A DNA stretch of 42,755 nt from CAYMEK01 sp964389305 (GCA_964389305.1 CAYMEK010000037.1:1-42755); one strand, 5' to 3'; shown: positions 32,583 to 40,762, counted from the stretch's first letter. Numbers and translations: made by a program. Notes: generated by a model not told the origin, from the sequence alone.

Positions 32583-33914
32583 ATGTTTGCACGAATAAGG
32601 AAATTCCTTGCATCGCCGGTCTTTGAAGACGAAGAGAAGACGCGTATCGCCGGCTTACTCAACATAATCTTGCTGGCCAACGCCGTGATCGCCTTTTTGT
32701 TCACCGTGATACTCATCACATCTGACTATATGATCCTTCCGATCATCGGTGCAGCGTGCGTCCTGCTGGAATTGATCCTGTGGTTTATGATGCGGCGCGG
32801 ACACGTTCGATTAGCCAGCATTTTGTTCACGGTCATCATCCTGGTAAGCGTTACCATCGCGGTCTACTTCAGTGGCAACGCACAAGCCTCCATTGCCTTC
32901 GGCTACATTACATGTATTGTCGCCGCCGGTATACTCATCGGCGGCTGGGCTGCCTTTATCTTTACCATATCCAGCTTGATGATCCTGCTGGGACTGTCCC
33001 TTGCCGAAGCGGCCGGTTTACTTCCACCTGGCAGGGAGCTGAATAGCGTGGAGTTCTTCACCGGGATCGCTGCGATCTTCAGCATCGCTGCCGTTCTTGT
33101 CGGTCTGGCCTCCCGCAGCATCACCGGGTCACTGGCACGCGCCCGGCAAGTGCAGTATGAAATCCGCAAACTCAACGAGGAACTGGAACAACGTGTTACC
33201 GAGCGCACGATACAGTTGGAAGACGCGGTCAAGGAATTGGAGACGTTCAGCTATTCGATTTCGCACGATTTGGGCGCCCCCCTGCGTGCCATTGATGGCT
33301 TCACGCGCATACTCATCGAAGACTATGGATCCTCTCTGGATGCCGAGGGGCGTCGGGTTTGCGCCGTCTTGTGTGATGAGACGCGGCAAATGAAGGAATT
33401 GATCGACGGTTTGTTGGCCTTCTCACGGTTCGGCCGCGCTCAGATGCAGATTGCTCTAATCGATATGGAAGCGCTAGTCAACTCGGTATTCGACGAATTA
33501 ACCACCCCTGAAACACGCGGGTACATTGATTTATGCGTGGGCCCCTTGCCGCCGGCTATGGGCGACCGGATGCTCATTCACCAGGTATGGCAAAATCTGG
33601 TTGCCAACGCCATCATGTTCTCGTCCAAACGGGAGCGGGCGATCATTGAAATTGACGGGCACCAGAGCGACAATGAAATTATCTACTATGTACACGACAA
33701 CGGTGTCGGTTTTGACATGAAATACGCCGACAAGCTATTCGATGTATTTGAACGTCTGCACAGTGAGAGAGAGTTCAAAGGCACAGGTATCGGCCTGGCT
33801 ATCGTCCAGCGGATCGTCAAACGCCATGGCGGGCGTGTATGGGCGGAAGGCAAGGTGGATGGAGGGGCAACGTTTTACTTTACCCTTTCACGAAAGAGGA
33901 TGGATGAAGAGTGA
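32583..33914 (+). CDS. orphan membrane sensor histidine kinase
   Basis: 443 aa. Six hydrophobic segments span residues about 23-180 with very short loops, so the sensor is membrane-embedded and not a periplasmic domain. A coiled coil (188-220) leads to HisKA with His228 in SYSISHDLGAPLRAI, then HATPase_c with N-box NLVANAIMFS, G1 DNGVGFD, FERLHSE, and G2 GTGIGLAIV. This phytochrome-kinase type H-box resembles kinases that act without a fixed neighbour. No response regulator is adjacent. It has a good GAGGAG site. Confidence 0.93.
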   Translation: MFARIRKFLASPVFEDEEKTRIAGLLNIILLANAVIAFLFTVILITSDYMILPIIGAACVLLELILWFMMRRGHVRLASILFTVIILVSVTIAVYFSGNAQASIAFGYITCIVAAGILIGGWAAFIFTISSLMILLGLSLAEAAGLLPPGRELNSVEFFTGIAAIFSIAAVLVGLASRSITGSLARARQVQYEIRKLNEELEQRVTERTIQLEDAVKELETFSYSISHDLGAPLRAIDGFTRILIEDYGSSLDAEGRRVCAVLCDETRQMKELIDGLLAFSRFGRAQMQIALIDMEALVNSVFDELTTPETRGYIDLCVGPLPPAMGDRMLIHQVWQNLVANAIMFSSKRERAIIEIDGHQSDNEIIYYVHDNGVGFDMKYADKLFDVFERLHSEREFKGTGIGLAIVQRIVKRHGGRVWAEGKVDGGATFYFTLSRKRMDEE

Positions 33915-33997
33915 ATTCATCTCTCATATCGTTTCCATGATTTATCCTGGAGATCGAAAACTCATTAGTGCAATACAAGTCGTCTCTGTCAATGCCC

Positions 33998-35053
33998 TCA
34001 TCGCGAGCCCATCAAGTCGCGGTTAACCAGCCCCAGTTCGCGAAAAGGACATCCGGGATTCGCGGCGACCGAATAGAGCATCAGACCACATCCGATTAGC
34101 CATGATGAACAAACAACTCCGAACGCGATTTTACTACCAGTAGAATATTCTGCTATTGGACGGTCTCTTAACGGATGATCGCCGGGCTCGACTGCAGCGA
34201 TGTAGACGAGAGGAGCAATCGGGATAACGCAGAAGAAAACCGGCGCCCAGAGCGTCAGCGATCGTTTAGATCGGCGGGCTTGCTTTTCATACTTAGCTAG
34301 GGCTTCGAATGTCTCATCTGACAGCCCGGGCTCTTCCTGCAGCATCCGAATTAGTGGCAAATAGCTGCAAAAGAGCGGGTCCGTGTAGTCTTCGCCCTGG
34401 TAGGAAAGAGTGTGGCGATCGTAGGAGAAGGTTATGGGAAGGCTACGGATGGGTTGCGGCCAGACCATGATGTCCAGAAGCTCTCTCACCAGGCGCCTGC
34501 CATCCTGTGCGTAGTCATGTGAGACCGTCATCCGCGCCTTTAAAAACCAGCCACTATGCTGGTAGACTTCTACGGTTGATATGAGCACCTGTTTCTCCGC
34601 ACGTAAATACTCGGTGTACCTGAACTCCTGGGCGTAACCGCGGATCTCTAGTGCGCTCTCTACGCTCATGCGGGGTTCAGCGTGCAGCGACTGCGGATCC
34701 AAAACTGAGTAAATATGGTTGACAGCGTATGTAAACTCGTCTTCGAGGGAGTGAAGTGCGGGATAGACGTAGAGCGTGATCTCCAGAGGAATGGTGGCAT
34801 GCGAATACTCCATACCGACAACCCTACGTAATTGCTTATAGTCATCGTATGACGGTACGCCGAAATCTATACGTGATTTGGTAATATCATCGAACGTCAT
34901 CGGGCATTGAGTCAGCTCTTGGTGGAAAGGAAAGAGCACAGAGGAAGGCAGATGCCGAAATCCGTTGGACTCCTGAACCAATTCAATCGACTGGGCTCCC
35001 GAAATATACGAAGCCCAAATCAGGACGGCGAATATAAAAAAGAACTGTTTCAT
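33998..35053 (-). CDS. exported/membrane hypothetical protein
   Basis: 351 aa. A signal peptide covers residues 1-20 (MKQFFFIFAVLIWASYISG). A soluble region of about 220 residues has alternating beta/alpha pattern. Two C-terminal TM helices lie near 265-285 and 305-330. The frame is open to a TTG four codons earlier, but ATG 35053 with GGGGGA upstream is better. It converges on the histidine kinase gene with 83 bp between. No family recognised. Confidence 0.7.
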   Translation of the reverse strand: MKQFFFIFAVLIWASYISGAQSIELVQESNGFRHLPSSVLFPFHQELTQCPMTFDDITKSRIDFGVPSYDDYKQLRRVVGMEYSHATIPLEITLYVYPALHSLEDEFTYAVNHIYSVLDPQSLHAEPRMSVESALEIRGYAQEFRYTEYLRAEKQVLISTVEVYQHSGWFLKARMTVSHDYAQDGRRLVRELLDIMVWPQPIRSLPITFSYDRHTLSYQGEDYTDPLFCSYLPLIRMLQEEPGLSDETFEALAKYEKQARRSKRSLTLWAPVFFCVIPIAPLVYIAAVEPGDHPLRDRPIAEYSTGSKIAFGVVCSSWLIGCGLMLYSVAANPGCPFRELGLVNRDLMGSR

Positions 35054-35416
35054 AATATCCCCCAAACGTCATTTCTATCGCTTCTGAACTGATTATTTTC
35101 CACTTTTTTTCCAGACTATATCTATCTTTTCACGATAGATCCACGAGAATGTATCCCGTAATCGGTGTAGAGCTGCCTCCAACACAAGGCTATTACTTCC
35201 CCGCATCTCATTCCTATAGCCGCTACTATCAGAAAGCACCTATGATCATCTATGTCTTTGCAAGATCGCAAACTCTCAACCGGAGCTCGTCTTTGTCTTG
35301 CCCTCTCTCAGCTTTTTATTGCCTCCCGTTCTGCATCGGTTTTGTTAGTCTTTCCAGTCGAAGCCCACTCTTTAGTAACAGGCAGGCAATAATATAGGTA
35401 TGTTTTCATTGACTTT

Positions 35417-35479
35417 CTAAGCATAGATTTTGGCCTGTTCACCCCAAACATCCCCGATAACGTCTACGGTGAATTTCAT
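35417..35479 (-). CDS. 20-codon mini-ORF with strong RBS in a 469-bp gap
   Basis: The gap 35054-35522 holds no credible full gene; an 82-codon plus-strand frame there is Ser/Pro-rich and lacks an RBS. On the minus strand, however, GGGAGGG sits three bases before an ATG opening MKFTVDVIGDVWGEQAKIYA, then TAG. It lies 43 bp behind the STAS-like gene. It may be a truncated gene start or a leader peptide. Confidence 0.25.
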   Translation of the reverse strand: MKFTVDVIGDVWGEQAKIYA

Positions 35480-35522
35480 AGACCCTCCCGGAACCTGCTC
35501 CTTCTTCGCTATTGAAGTGCAC

Positions 35523-35894
35523 CTATTTCTCGCTTACCCAGCGGTCTGCTTCCAATCTTGACTTGAATACTTCTACGTTGGAGATCTGTGCGTAGATTTC
35601 GGCATAACTCTGATACATTCTCACAACTCCATAGGAAGCGTTCATTGGAGACACGATTGCGCTTTTTCCGCCTTCTCGTGAATGAGCAATCCCTTTAACG
35701 TAGTTCGCCAGCGATCTGATCTCTTCTCCTTTGAGACTTGATAAATCAGCCTCGGTAGAATCCCAGATGATATTTCGTGAAGTCGTACCGTCATAAAAGG
35801 ACTTAATCGTCTTCATGATCTCGTCTACTGATATTTTTCCTTTACAGGTGAAAACGGTCAGGTTTTTTTGAACATCAACCGTTACGCGTATCAA
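35523..35894 (-). CDS. STAS/SpoIIAA-like protein
   Basis: About 123 aa. The order of strands and helices (IRVTVD, TVFTCKGKI, SVDEIMKTIKSF, NIIWDST, a helix, SAIVSP, VVRMYQSYAEI, VEVFKSRLEADRWV) matches the SpoIIAA-like/STAS fold of small regulatory proteins. No phospho-serine context is obvious. The initiation codon is TTG: 35894 has GGAG six bases upstream, while TTG 35909 would add five residues. A TATAAT on the minus strand at 35917-35922 is a likely -10. The partner is unknown; a second such protein lies at 37973. Confidence 0.72.
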   Translation of the reverse strand: MIRVTVDVQKNLTVFTCKGKISVDEIMKTIKSFYDGTTSRNIIWDSTEADLSSLKGEEIRSLANYVKGIAHSREGGKSAIVSPMNASYGVVRMYQSYAEIYAQISNVEVFKSRLEADRWVSEK

Positions 35895-35947
35895 GGGCTG
35901 CTCCGGCAATCCAATTATTATACTTTATGCGTATAAAAATAAGGAAG

Positions 35948-35963
35948 CCCCTGGATCCAGGGG
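35948..35963. promoter_or_regulatory. 16-bp perfect palindrome upstream of the STAS-like gene
   Basis: CCCCTGGATCCAGGGG is a perfect dyad just upstream of the -35 position implied by the TATAAT at 35917-35922 (minus strand). Its position suits an operator or activator site. It could also be a bare hairpin. Confidence 0.4.
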
Positions 35964-36115
35964 ATCCGAGTTGAAAATTTATTCCTCATCCGATTATAAG
36001 GGTACTCAGCAGAACCTGCTCAAATCTCTGCCTCTCCTGTGGAAGTCCAAAAAAAACTGGATCGAGTCTAGAATAGACACTGACAAATTACGCTTCGGTG
36101 TAGCTTGACTCGACA

Positions 36116-36379
36116 TCAGTGCGAGATAGTCAGATAGTTGCTGACCTCGGCGCATCCTTTCGATTTCACAGACAGGTACGTATAAAGAAACCAGGGGACG
36201 ATAACCAAGATTAGCCACGTGACGAAGGCAATGGTGATCTTGATTATTAGTGACAGTTTTAGGAAATAATCCCAACAGCGTTGAAAAAAGTCTGGGAGAG
36301 CATCACAATTGGTCACTACAGCGTAGGCAGCAAACGCCACTACGAACGCAAACCACAGGTAGCGACCCACCCTTTTCAT
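36116..36379 (-). CDS. possible two-helix membrane protein
   Basis: An 87-aa frame starting MKRVGRYLWFAFVVAFAAYA with two hydrophobic helices (about 6-24 and 45-70) separated by a short loop with Cys and Asp. There is no clear ribosome-binding site and codon use is AT-richer than in the left half. It is plausible by hydropathy only. The 206 bp to its right contain just the palindrome above. Confidence 0.4.
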   Translation of the reverse strand: MKRVGRYLWFAFVVAFAAYAVVTNCDALPDFFQRCWDYFLKLSLIIKITIAFVTWLILVIVPWFLYTYLSVKSKGCAEVSNYLTISH

Positions 36380-36538
36380 AGCAACACATTCAAATCCATA
36401 CCAATTATCGTACTTCGATCTGGAAAACCACAAGGGCAAATTAAGACAAAAACTCTAGGCCTAAGATAAGCGGTAAGAATATTACAACCGTGTTAAGACC
36501 GGTTCAGAAAACCGAGGCCGGAAAAGATAGGATGATTC

Positions 36539-36958
36539 TTACTCATCCGAAGAGTAGTTCCAGCCCATTTCATATATACCATAGAAATTTACTCCATCGA
36601 TAAATATTCCTGAAGTAGTCTCTACGGATATTGCTTCACTTGTTGCGCCTACTTCCAAATCATATCCAGTCGTAGGTGCCCAACTGGTAATTTCATCATA
36701 TTCAATATCAGCATCAGTATTAGCACCCAAAGCATCATCATCAAAATCATCCACATACCATTTCACCTTACAATCTTGGAGATATTCGGATCCACTATTA
36801 TACAGCTGAAAAGTTATTTGTACATTGGTCCCTCCATCTATAGGTGTATAAGACGGATTAACTACTCTTAATGCTAAGTCAGGGTTCAATTTACAGCTCG
36901 ATATAAGTAATACGATTCCTAAAAGAAATGCAATAATACCAATATATTTACCGTTCAT
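36539..36958 (-). CDS. lipoprotein with CARDB-like domain
   Basis: 139 aa. The signal peptide ends in a textbook lipobox LLISSC (Cys at residue 22). The mature part PDLALRVVNPSYTPIDGGTN and VQITFQLYNSGSEYLQDCKV reads like a CARDB/Ig-like adhesion fold: a beta sandwich with the 'N-x-G' turn. It is acidic and AT-rich. The ribosome-binding site is GAGGAGGT. It is probably surface- or periplasm-anchored. Monocistronic. Confidence 0.78.
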   Translation of the reverse strand: MNGKYIGIIAFLLGIVLLISSCKLNPDLALRVVNPSYTPIDGGTNVQITFQLYNSGSEYLQDCKVKWYVDDFDDDALGANTDADIEYDEITSWAPTTGYDLEVGATSEAISVETTSGIFIDGVNFYGIYEMGWNYSSDE

Positions 36959-37078
36959 ATATTTACCTCCTCGACATAATTGTTTTCATATCAATTATAG
37001 TGTCATCTATAAAAAATTCCGGTATTTTTCGCGTTGTTTTGGGGTTCGAGAACGGCGATGTGTCAAAAACGTATGCTG

Positions 37079-37228
37079 TTACTTTTGATGCTTGGAGCTG
37101 TCAGACAACCACCGCAGCAGTTGGATGCGCTGGGCTTTCAGAGCGTCTAGTATAGCGTCCTCTCTCTCCCTAAGAGGTACTGTAAATTTCTTTGAAATTG
37201 TACCACCGGAACTTTTGAGAACATCCAT
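37079..37228 (-). CDS. possible 49-aa helical protein divergent from the XRE gene
   Basis: The 311-bp gap 36959-37269 carries this frame: MDVLKSSGGTISKKFTVPLR, then a strongly amphipathic helix EREDAILDALKAQRIQLL. AAAAGGTG lies upstream but at long spacing. It reads away from the XRE regulator, an arrangement common for regulated pairs. No family recognised. Confidence 0.35.
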   Translation of the reverse strand: MDVLKSSGGTISKKFTVPLREREDAILDALKAQRIQLLRWLSDSSKHQK

Positions 37229-37269
37229 AGGGACAAGTGTACACCTTTTAGGCGTATTGTTAAGTCTTT

Positions 37270-37830
37270 TTGAGTAAAAATGCGTGCAATCGCACAACTT
37301 TTAAGGTATACCAAGGTCAGTGGCAGGGGACATGGAGGTCACCGCTGGGTATTATCGAGAGAATCATACTCATTCGCAAATACAGAAATCTCTCCCGGGC
37401 GGAAGTCGGTAGCTGGTTTAACATGTCCGATCGAGCGTGGGGTAAAGTTGAGAGAGGCGAAACACGGTCCCTCAATTTCAACAATCTCCAGCTCTTCCTC
37501 GAACGCACTCAGATAGATGCCCGGTGGCTTTTCAGCCAGATCGACGTACCAATTGAGGAAGCTGATCTTAGACTGAGAGGCCCGGAGAGATCGCTCACTC
37601 AGCAGATGATCGATGAGATCCAGGAGCTGCGCAAACGTACCCGACCCCTGAAGGAACTGGATCCTTTGGCCGAGCGGGTGGTAAATGATACCTCACTGCG
37701 GCGGATCGTGGAGCTCTTGATCCGGCGCCGCAGCTCATTCGAGCGAATCCAGGGATATCTTGAAGGGCTTGAAGAAGGGAGTCGAGAAACCGGGGAAGAC
37801 TTACCGGTAAAAAAAGAGAAGGCGGAATGA
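37270..37830 (+). CDS. XRE-type helix-turn-helix regulator
   Basis: 186 aa. The HTH lies at residues about 38-85 (YRNLSRAEVGSWFNMSDRAW, then GKVERGE and NNLQLFLERTQIDARWLF), a lambda-repressor-like fold. The C-terminal half is a charged helical region that may dimerise. The only early start is TTG 37270 with no good site; GGAGG near 37332 suggests that initiation could be about 20 codons later at a non-ATG codon. It heads a rightward run of small genes. A 6-bp hairpin (37837-37854) follows the stop. Confidence 0.75.
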   Translation: MSKNACNRTTFKVYQGQWQGTWRSPLGIIERIILIRKYRNLSRAEVGSWFNMSDRAWGKVERGETRSLNFNNLQLFLERTQIDARWLFSQIDVPIEEADLRLRGPERSLTQQMIDEIQELRKRTRPLKELDPLAERVVNDTSLRRIVELLIRRRSSFERIQGYLEGLEEGSRETGEDLPVKKEKAE

Positions 37831-37972
37831 TCTGACGTGGAGATACTACTCCACCCCCCATAGTTGCCGCAATTTCAAAATCATCTCCACAAATAGAATC
37901 AGGGATTTCCCTACTAGATTTTACGAAAATCCCGATGGATATCGATCTGAAAGCCGGCAAAAATATACCGAG

Positions 37973-38473
37973 ATGGGATTCTTGAAACCGGAGATTCCAG
38001 AAAAACTCACCCATCGATTCATCATCCAGAATGCCGATTACTCCCTGGAATCCCACTCAAAGAACTGGAGGATCTGGGCTTGGCGGCAGGTCGTTCTGTT
38101 GAAAGTATCCGGTGTCTGGGATCCCAGCCAATATCCGCATCACTTCAGCGATTTCTGGGACATCTTTTGCGCGCGAAAACGGTACTGGGAACGAGTATAT
38201 TTCATCGTCGATGCAAACAATATGGCCATTCAGTCAGAGGCATTCCGGAACTATGTGAAAACGAATTGGCTACATTGGGCTGAGAGGAAGGATTTCTATC
38301 CCTGCATCGTGGAGAACAAAGCAATGAAACGCGCCATCTGGACGGCAATCTACAAACTCCTTGGAATTGAAAACAAGATCCGTCTATTTAAGAATCACGA
38401 TCAAGCTCTGACCTGGATGAGATCCGTAGTACTGACAGAAGGTCTAATGAATAAGAAGTGGGATGGGGACTAA
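37973..38473 (+). CDS. second STAS/SpoIIAA-like protein
   Basis: 166 aa. The pattern VVLLKVSGVWD, a helix, YFIVDANNM, a helix (SEAFRNYVKTNWLHWAE), FYPCIVEN, a helix, KIRLFKNHDQALTWM follows the same strand/helix order as the protein at 35523, with an Asp ending the central strand and an 'F-x-x-x-x-x-A-x-x-W' end. The two are therefore probably distant relatives (inference from layout). ATG 37973 lacks a ribosome-binding site. The 142 bp before it can form GGGATTT/AAATCCC (37902-37933). Confidence 0.6.
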   Translation: MGFLKPEIPEKLTHRFIIQNADYSLESHSKNWRIWAWRQVVLLKVSGVWDPSQYPHHFSDFWDIFCARKRYWERVYFIVDANNMAIQSEAFRNYVKTNWLHWAERKDFYPCIVENKAMKRAIWTAIYKLLGIENKIRLFKNHDQALTWMRSVVLTEGLMNKKWDGD

Positions 38474-38582
38474 GCGGGACAGGGTGAAGTTCTTTTCCGA
38501 CCACAATAGAGCCTTCGAGTATATGGCTGACTCCCCGCTCTCCCGGCTCCGCGAGGGCAAGAATAGCATCACCGAATTCTGA
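38463..38582 (+). CDS. 39-aa small ORF
   Basis: MGTKRDRVKFFSDHNRAFEY and onward, overlapping the end of the STAS-like gene by 11 bp and ending 12 bp before the next gene. It fills the space exactly and has a balanced, charged composition, but has no strong ribosome-binding site and no known relative. Confidence 0.25.
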   Translation: MGTKRDRVKFFSDHNRAFEYMADSPLSRLREGKNSITEF

Positions 38583-38594
38583 TGGCATTTTGAG

Positions 38595-38792
38595 ATGACT
38601 GAGAAAATAGGCGAATTTCTGGTTCAGATCGATGTTATGAAACCTTACCAGGTAGATGACATTCTTCGTGCCCAGAAAGCCGGCGATAACCGGCTCTTCG
38701 GCGAGATTGCAATTGAGTTCGGGTATATCAACGACGAGGCCTTGAAGAAGTACGTGGAGGCGAAGGAGTTGATAGAAAAAGGACTAATATGA
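38595..38792 (+). CDS. half MshEN (GspE N-terminal)-like domain protein
   Basis: 65 aa. KIGEFLVQIDVMKPYQVDDI ... AQKAGDNRLFGEIAIEFGYI follows the pattern of one MshEN half-module ('G-x-x-L-x-x-x-G-x-I ... Q ... G-x-I-x-x-x-G-x-I'), the c-di-GMP-binding N-terminal unit of type II secretion/pilus ATPases, here as a free-standing protein. Asp13 replaces the usual Gly of the motif, so nucleotide binding is uncertain. The stop overlaps the next ATG (ATGA). A pseudogene copy lies at 41474. Confidence 0.68.
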   Translation: MTEKIGEFLVQIDVMKPYQVDDILRAQKAGDNRLFGEIAIEFGYINDEALKKYVEAKELIEKGLI

Positions 38793-38986
38793 CAGAGCAA
38801 GAAAGCGACTGCGAGTATCGGAAGACTTGCCATTTCTACAATATGAAGAATATGACTCCAGCCAACAAAAGACTCAAGGAGATCTATTGTATCGAATGGC
38901 CGAAGAAATGTGCCATATACGAGGCCAAAGCGACAGGGAAGCCGGTTTCCATTACCCTATGGCCGACGGGGAAGCTGAGGATGTGA
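38789..38986 (+). CDS. four-cysteine small protein
   Basis: 65 aa with Cys8, Cys14, Cys34 and Cys41 (CEYRKTC, YCIEWPKKCAIYEA). It resembles a widespread family of 60-70-aa proteins with 'C-x5-C ... YC-x6-C-A-x-Y' that may hold zinc or an iron-sulfur cluster; the metal is unproven. It is translationally coupled to the MshEN-like gene, which suggests the two work together, possibly in signalling. Confidence 0.65.
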   Translation: MTEQESDCEYRKTCHFYNMKNMTPANKRLKEIYCIEWPKKCAIYEAKATGKPVSITLWPTGKLRM

Positions 38987-38990
38987 ATAG

Positions 38991-39101
38991 ATGAGGCGAA
39001 GTAGTAGTGGCGGGAGAGCAGCCCGGGCGTCTAAGCCCGATGACGTGAGCGATCACTTCCCGGTGTGGGGCCGGTTCTACACGGGGAGGGATACGGAGTG
39101 A
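38991..39101 (+). CDS. 36-aa basic small ORF
   Basis: MRRSSSGGRAARASKPDDVS and onward. GAGGA lies about ten bases before the ATG, and the frame starts just after the four-Cys gene. It is GC-rich and low in complexity, so it may be non-coding spacer. Confidence 0.2.
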   Translation: MRRSSSGGRAARASKPDDVSDHFPVWGRFYTGRDTE

Positions 39102-39126
39102 GGGAATTAGTGAAAGGAGGTATGAG

Positions 39127-39864
39127 ATGAAAAAAGGCAGCCGACGAAGAGGGTTTTCTGCTTTTATACTGAAGTATCTTGGCATTATCATACCATCCGT
39201 AATTGCAGCGATTTCATTGACGTTTAATGTCTTTCAGTACTTCGACAGTAAAAATTCCCAAGCTGAACTCAACGATTTACGCGCAAAAGAGCTGAGAAGG
39301 CTTTACCGAGCTGACATATCGACTTTTTACATAGAAACCGGATTAGAGAGTCTACAAATGGTCGATAGAAAATCTGGAATCCTCAATGCATGTTCTCTTT
39401 TGGTGAAGAAAATTGAGAAGAATCTAAGAACAGGTATACATTATTCTTTAGTTGGTACACCAGCAATCTGGGACTTGGAAGAGTACGTTGGAAGAGACAT
39501 CAGAGATCACTCTCTAAAATTTTTAGTAGTTCATAATACAGGCCAAAGCAAGGTAACAGACGTTAAGATCAGATTAAAGGTGAATGAAGAAATATCGACA
39601 GTAACAATTGGTGAATTAGAGATCAATCGCGGAGTATTAATTCTAATACAGCACTTCAATCCTGAACTAAGTAAAGACTTTAGTCCAGTATGGGATCCTA
39701 TTGATATAGCTTATATTGATACTTTCTTGGGTCTCTATCTAGTTGAAGAGATTCGTGATCAACTACCTTGGCCTATTTATCTGTATAACAAATCATCGGA
39801 GGAACCGCTGGTTCAATCAGATCGGACGGAAGGCATTATAACAACTACGAGAAACACAGACTAA
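39127..39864 (+). CDS. membrane-anchored hypothetical protein
   Basis: 245 aa with one N-terminal TM helix (residues about 16-36, GIIIPSVIAAISLTFNVFQY) after a basic start, then a coiled-coil segment (SQAELNDLRAKELRRLY) and a soluble domain with a beta-rich middle. It is markedly AT-richer than its GC-rich flanks, a sign of separate origin. It has a perfect AAAGGAGGT site. No family recognised; the topology (TM, short coil, cytosolic domain) is common in accessory-island proteins. Confidence 0.75.
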   Translation: MKKGSRRRGFSAFILKYLGIIIPSVIAAISLTFNVFQYFDSKNSQAELNDLRAKELRRLYRADISTFYIETGLESLQMVDRKSGILNACSLLVKKIEKNLRTGIHYSLVGTPAIWDLEEYVGRDIRDHSLKFLVVHNTGQSKVTDVKIRLKVNEEISTVTIGELEINRGVLILIQHFNPELSKDFSPVWDPIDIAYIDTFLGLYLVEEIRDQLPWPIYLYNKSSEEPLVQSDRTEGIITTTRNTD

Positions 39865-39866
39865 AA

Positions 39867-39956
39867 GTGACAATAATCGGTAATATCATCAGAATTTCAT
39901 TTTCGGACGATGGCGATCGGAGAATAGATATTCTTGAAATATATGCTAAAGAATAG
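39867..39956 (+). CDS. 29-aa small ORF before the repeat
   Basis: A GTG-started frame MTIIGNIIRISFSDDGDRRI and onward, beginning just after the previous stop. It has the alternating pattern of a real beta strand pair, but no ribosome-binding site. It may be a gene remnant. Confidence 0.2.
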   Translation: MTIIGNIIRISFSDDGDRRIDILEIYAKE

Positions 39957-39983
39957 ATCGATCATTATAAGAAAGTGCACACC

Positions 39984-40079
39984 ATGACCCCCACCCTCCT
40001 CCCTGGCCTCCTGTGGGTCGAGACGCGGATCCGCCAGCTCTCCAAGGAGCTGGGCCGGCTTCATCAACGCTGTGGATAA
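39984..40079 (+). repeat. 5' fragment of the GC-rich coding repeat
   Basis: This copy matches 42168-42242 closely, then diverges into unrelated sequence and stops after 31 codons (MTPTLLPGLLWVETRIRQLS ...). Against the full copy, most differences are synonymous third-position changes (CTC/CTG, GTT/GTC, GAA/GAG, CCT/CCC), so the ancestor was protein-coding. The break abuts the DUF5615 gene, as if that gene had inserted or recombined there. Confidence 0.7.
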
Positions 40080-40599
40080 TGCAATGCCCTGGAAAGAGGT
40101 TGTTCCACCACCGCAAAAAGAGATCGACGAGTTCGTAACCCTCTTCAAAAAGAAGGCACGTTTCCTGGTTGATGAAAGCCTTGGACCTGAAGTAGCAAAC
40201 ATGATTAAGAATCAAGGTTGGAATGTCAAATACGTTGATGAGATCGGCTTAAAAGGACACGACGACCACGACGTGTTCTCTTTTGCTTGGCGGGACGATC
40301 GCATCCTGCTCACTCACGATAGAGATTTCCTAGACGATAGAGCATTCCCGTTGTATCGTAATCCTGGCGTCATCGTCCTTCCGGGCGGAGCTGGTGATGA
40401 GCAAGCACTGACCAACGCCATGATGTTCGTCTTCACCATGGTTGCGCCATTCCGCGAGGTCCATCGAAAGGTAAAGGTCGCGGTTGATTCCGATGGAAAC
40501 TGGACAACAATCGGCAGGAATCCTGAAACGGGTGCGATAGATAGAAGAAAAATGCGCATCCGGAAGAATGGTCCACTCGAGGAATGGCAGGATGAGTGA
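40072..40599 (+). CDS. DUF5615 PIN-like domain protein (putative toxin nuclease)
   Basis: 175 aa from GTG 40072; ATG 40084 is an equal choice. The domain (residues about 28-110) has the family's acidic positions: RFLVDESLGPEVANMI, VDEIGLKGHDDHDVFSFAW, DDRILLTHDRDF. DUF5615 proteins are PIN-fold nucleases usually paired with a DUF433 antitoxin; none is seen here, and the upstream frame is the truncated repeat. A C-terminal extension of about 60 residues is unusual for the family. It could be an orphan toxin or a diverged nuclease. Confidence 0.85.
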   Translation: MDNAMPWKEVVPPPQKEIDEFVTLFKKKARFLVDESLGPEVANMIKNQGWNVKYVDEIGLKGHDDHDVFSFAWRDDRILLTHDRDFLDDRAFPLYRNPGVIVLPGGAGDEQALTNAMMFVFTMVAPFREVHRKVKVAVDSDGNWTTIGRNPETGAIDRRKMRIRKNGPLEEWQDE

Positions 40600-40618
40600 G
40601 CGCTTTAACGTGAAACCG

Positions 40619-40710
40619 ACCTGGCGGGTAGTTCTGAGTCGTAGAGGCCGCAGCCGAAGGAACTGCTGGGGGTGGAGGGGGATCCGGAGGTGTAGAGGAC
40701 GGTGAAGGAA
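40619..40710 (+). repeat. 3' fragment of the GC-rich coding repeat, decayed
   Basis: Aligns to the second half of 42168-42323: the P-K-E-L-L-x-V-E-G-D-P-E-V stretch is readable, but in-frame TAG codons occur at both sides of it. It sits between the DUF5615 and HEPN-like genes. Confidence 0.6.
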
Positions 40711-40762
40711 AGGATAAAGAAAATGTGGGCTACGCACCCTTGAAAAAGCGGAGAGCAGAAAT

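Noticed and set aside
35149..35397. 82-codon plus-strand frame
   Set aside because: Ser/Pro/Phe-rich, no ribosome-binding site, and no coding periodicity evident.
36006..36275. 89-codon minus-strand frame
   Set aside because: Overlaps the better membrane-protein frame at 36116-36379 and has no start signal.
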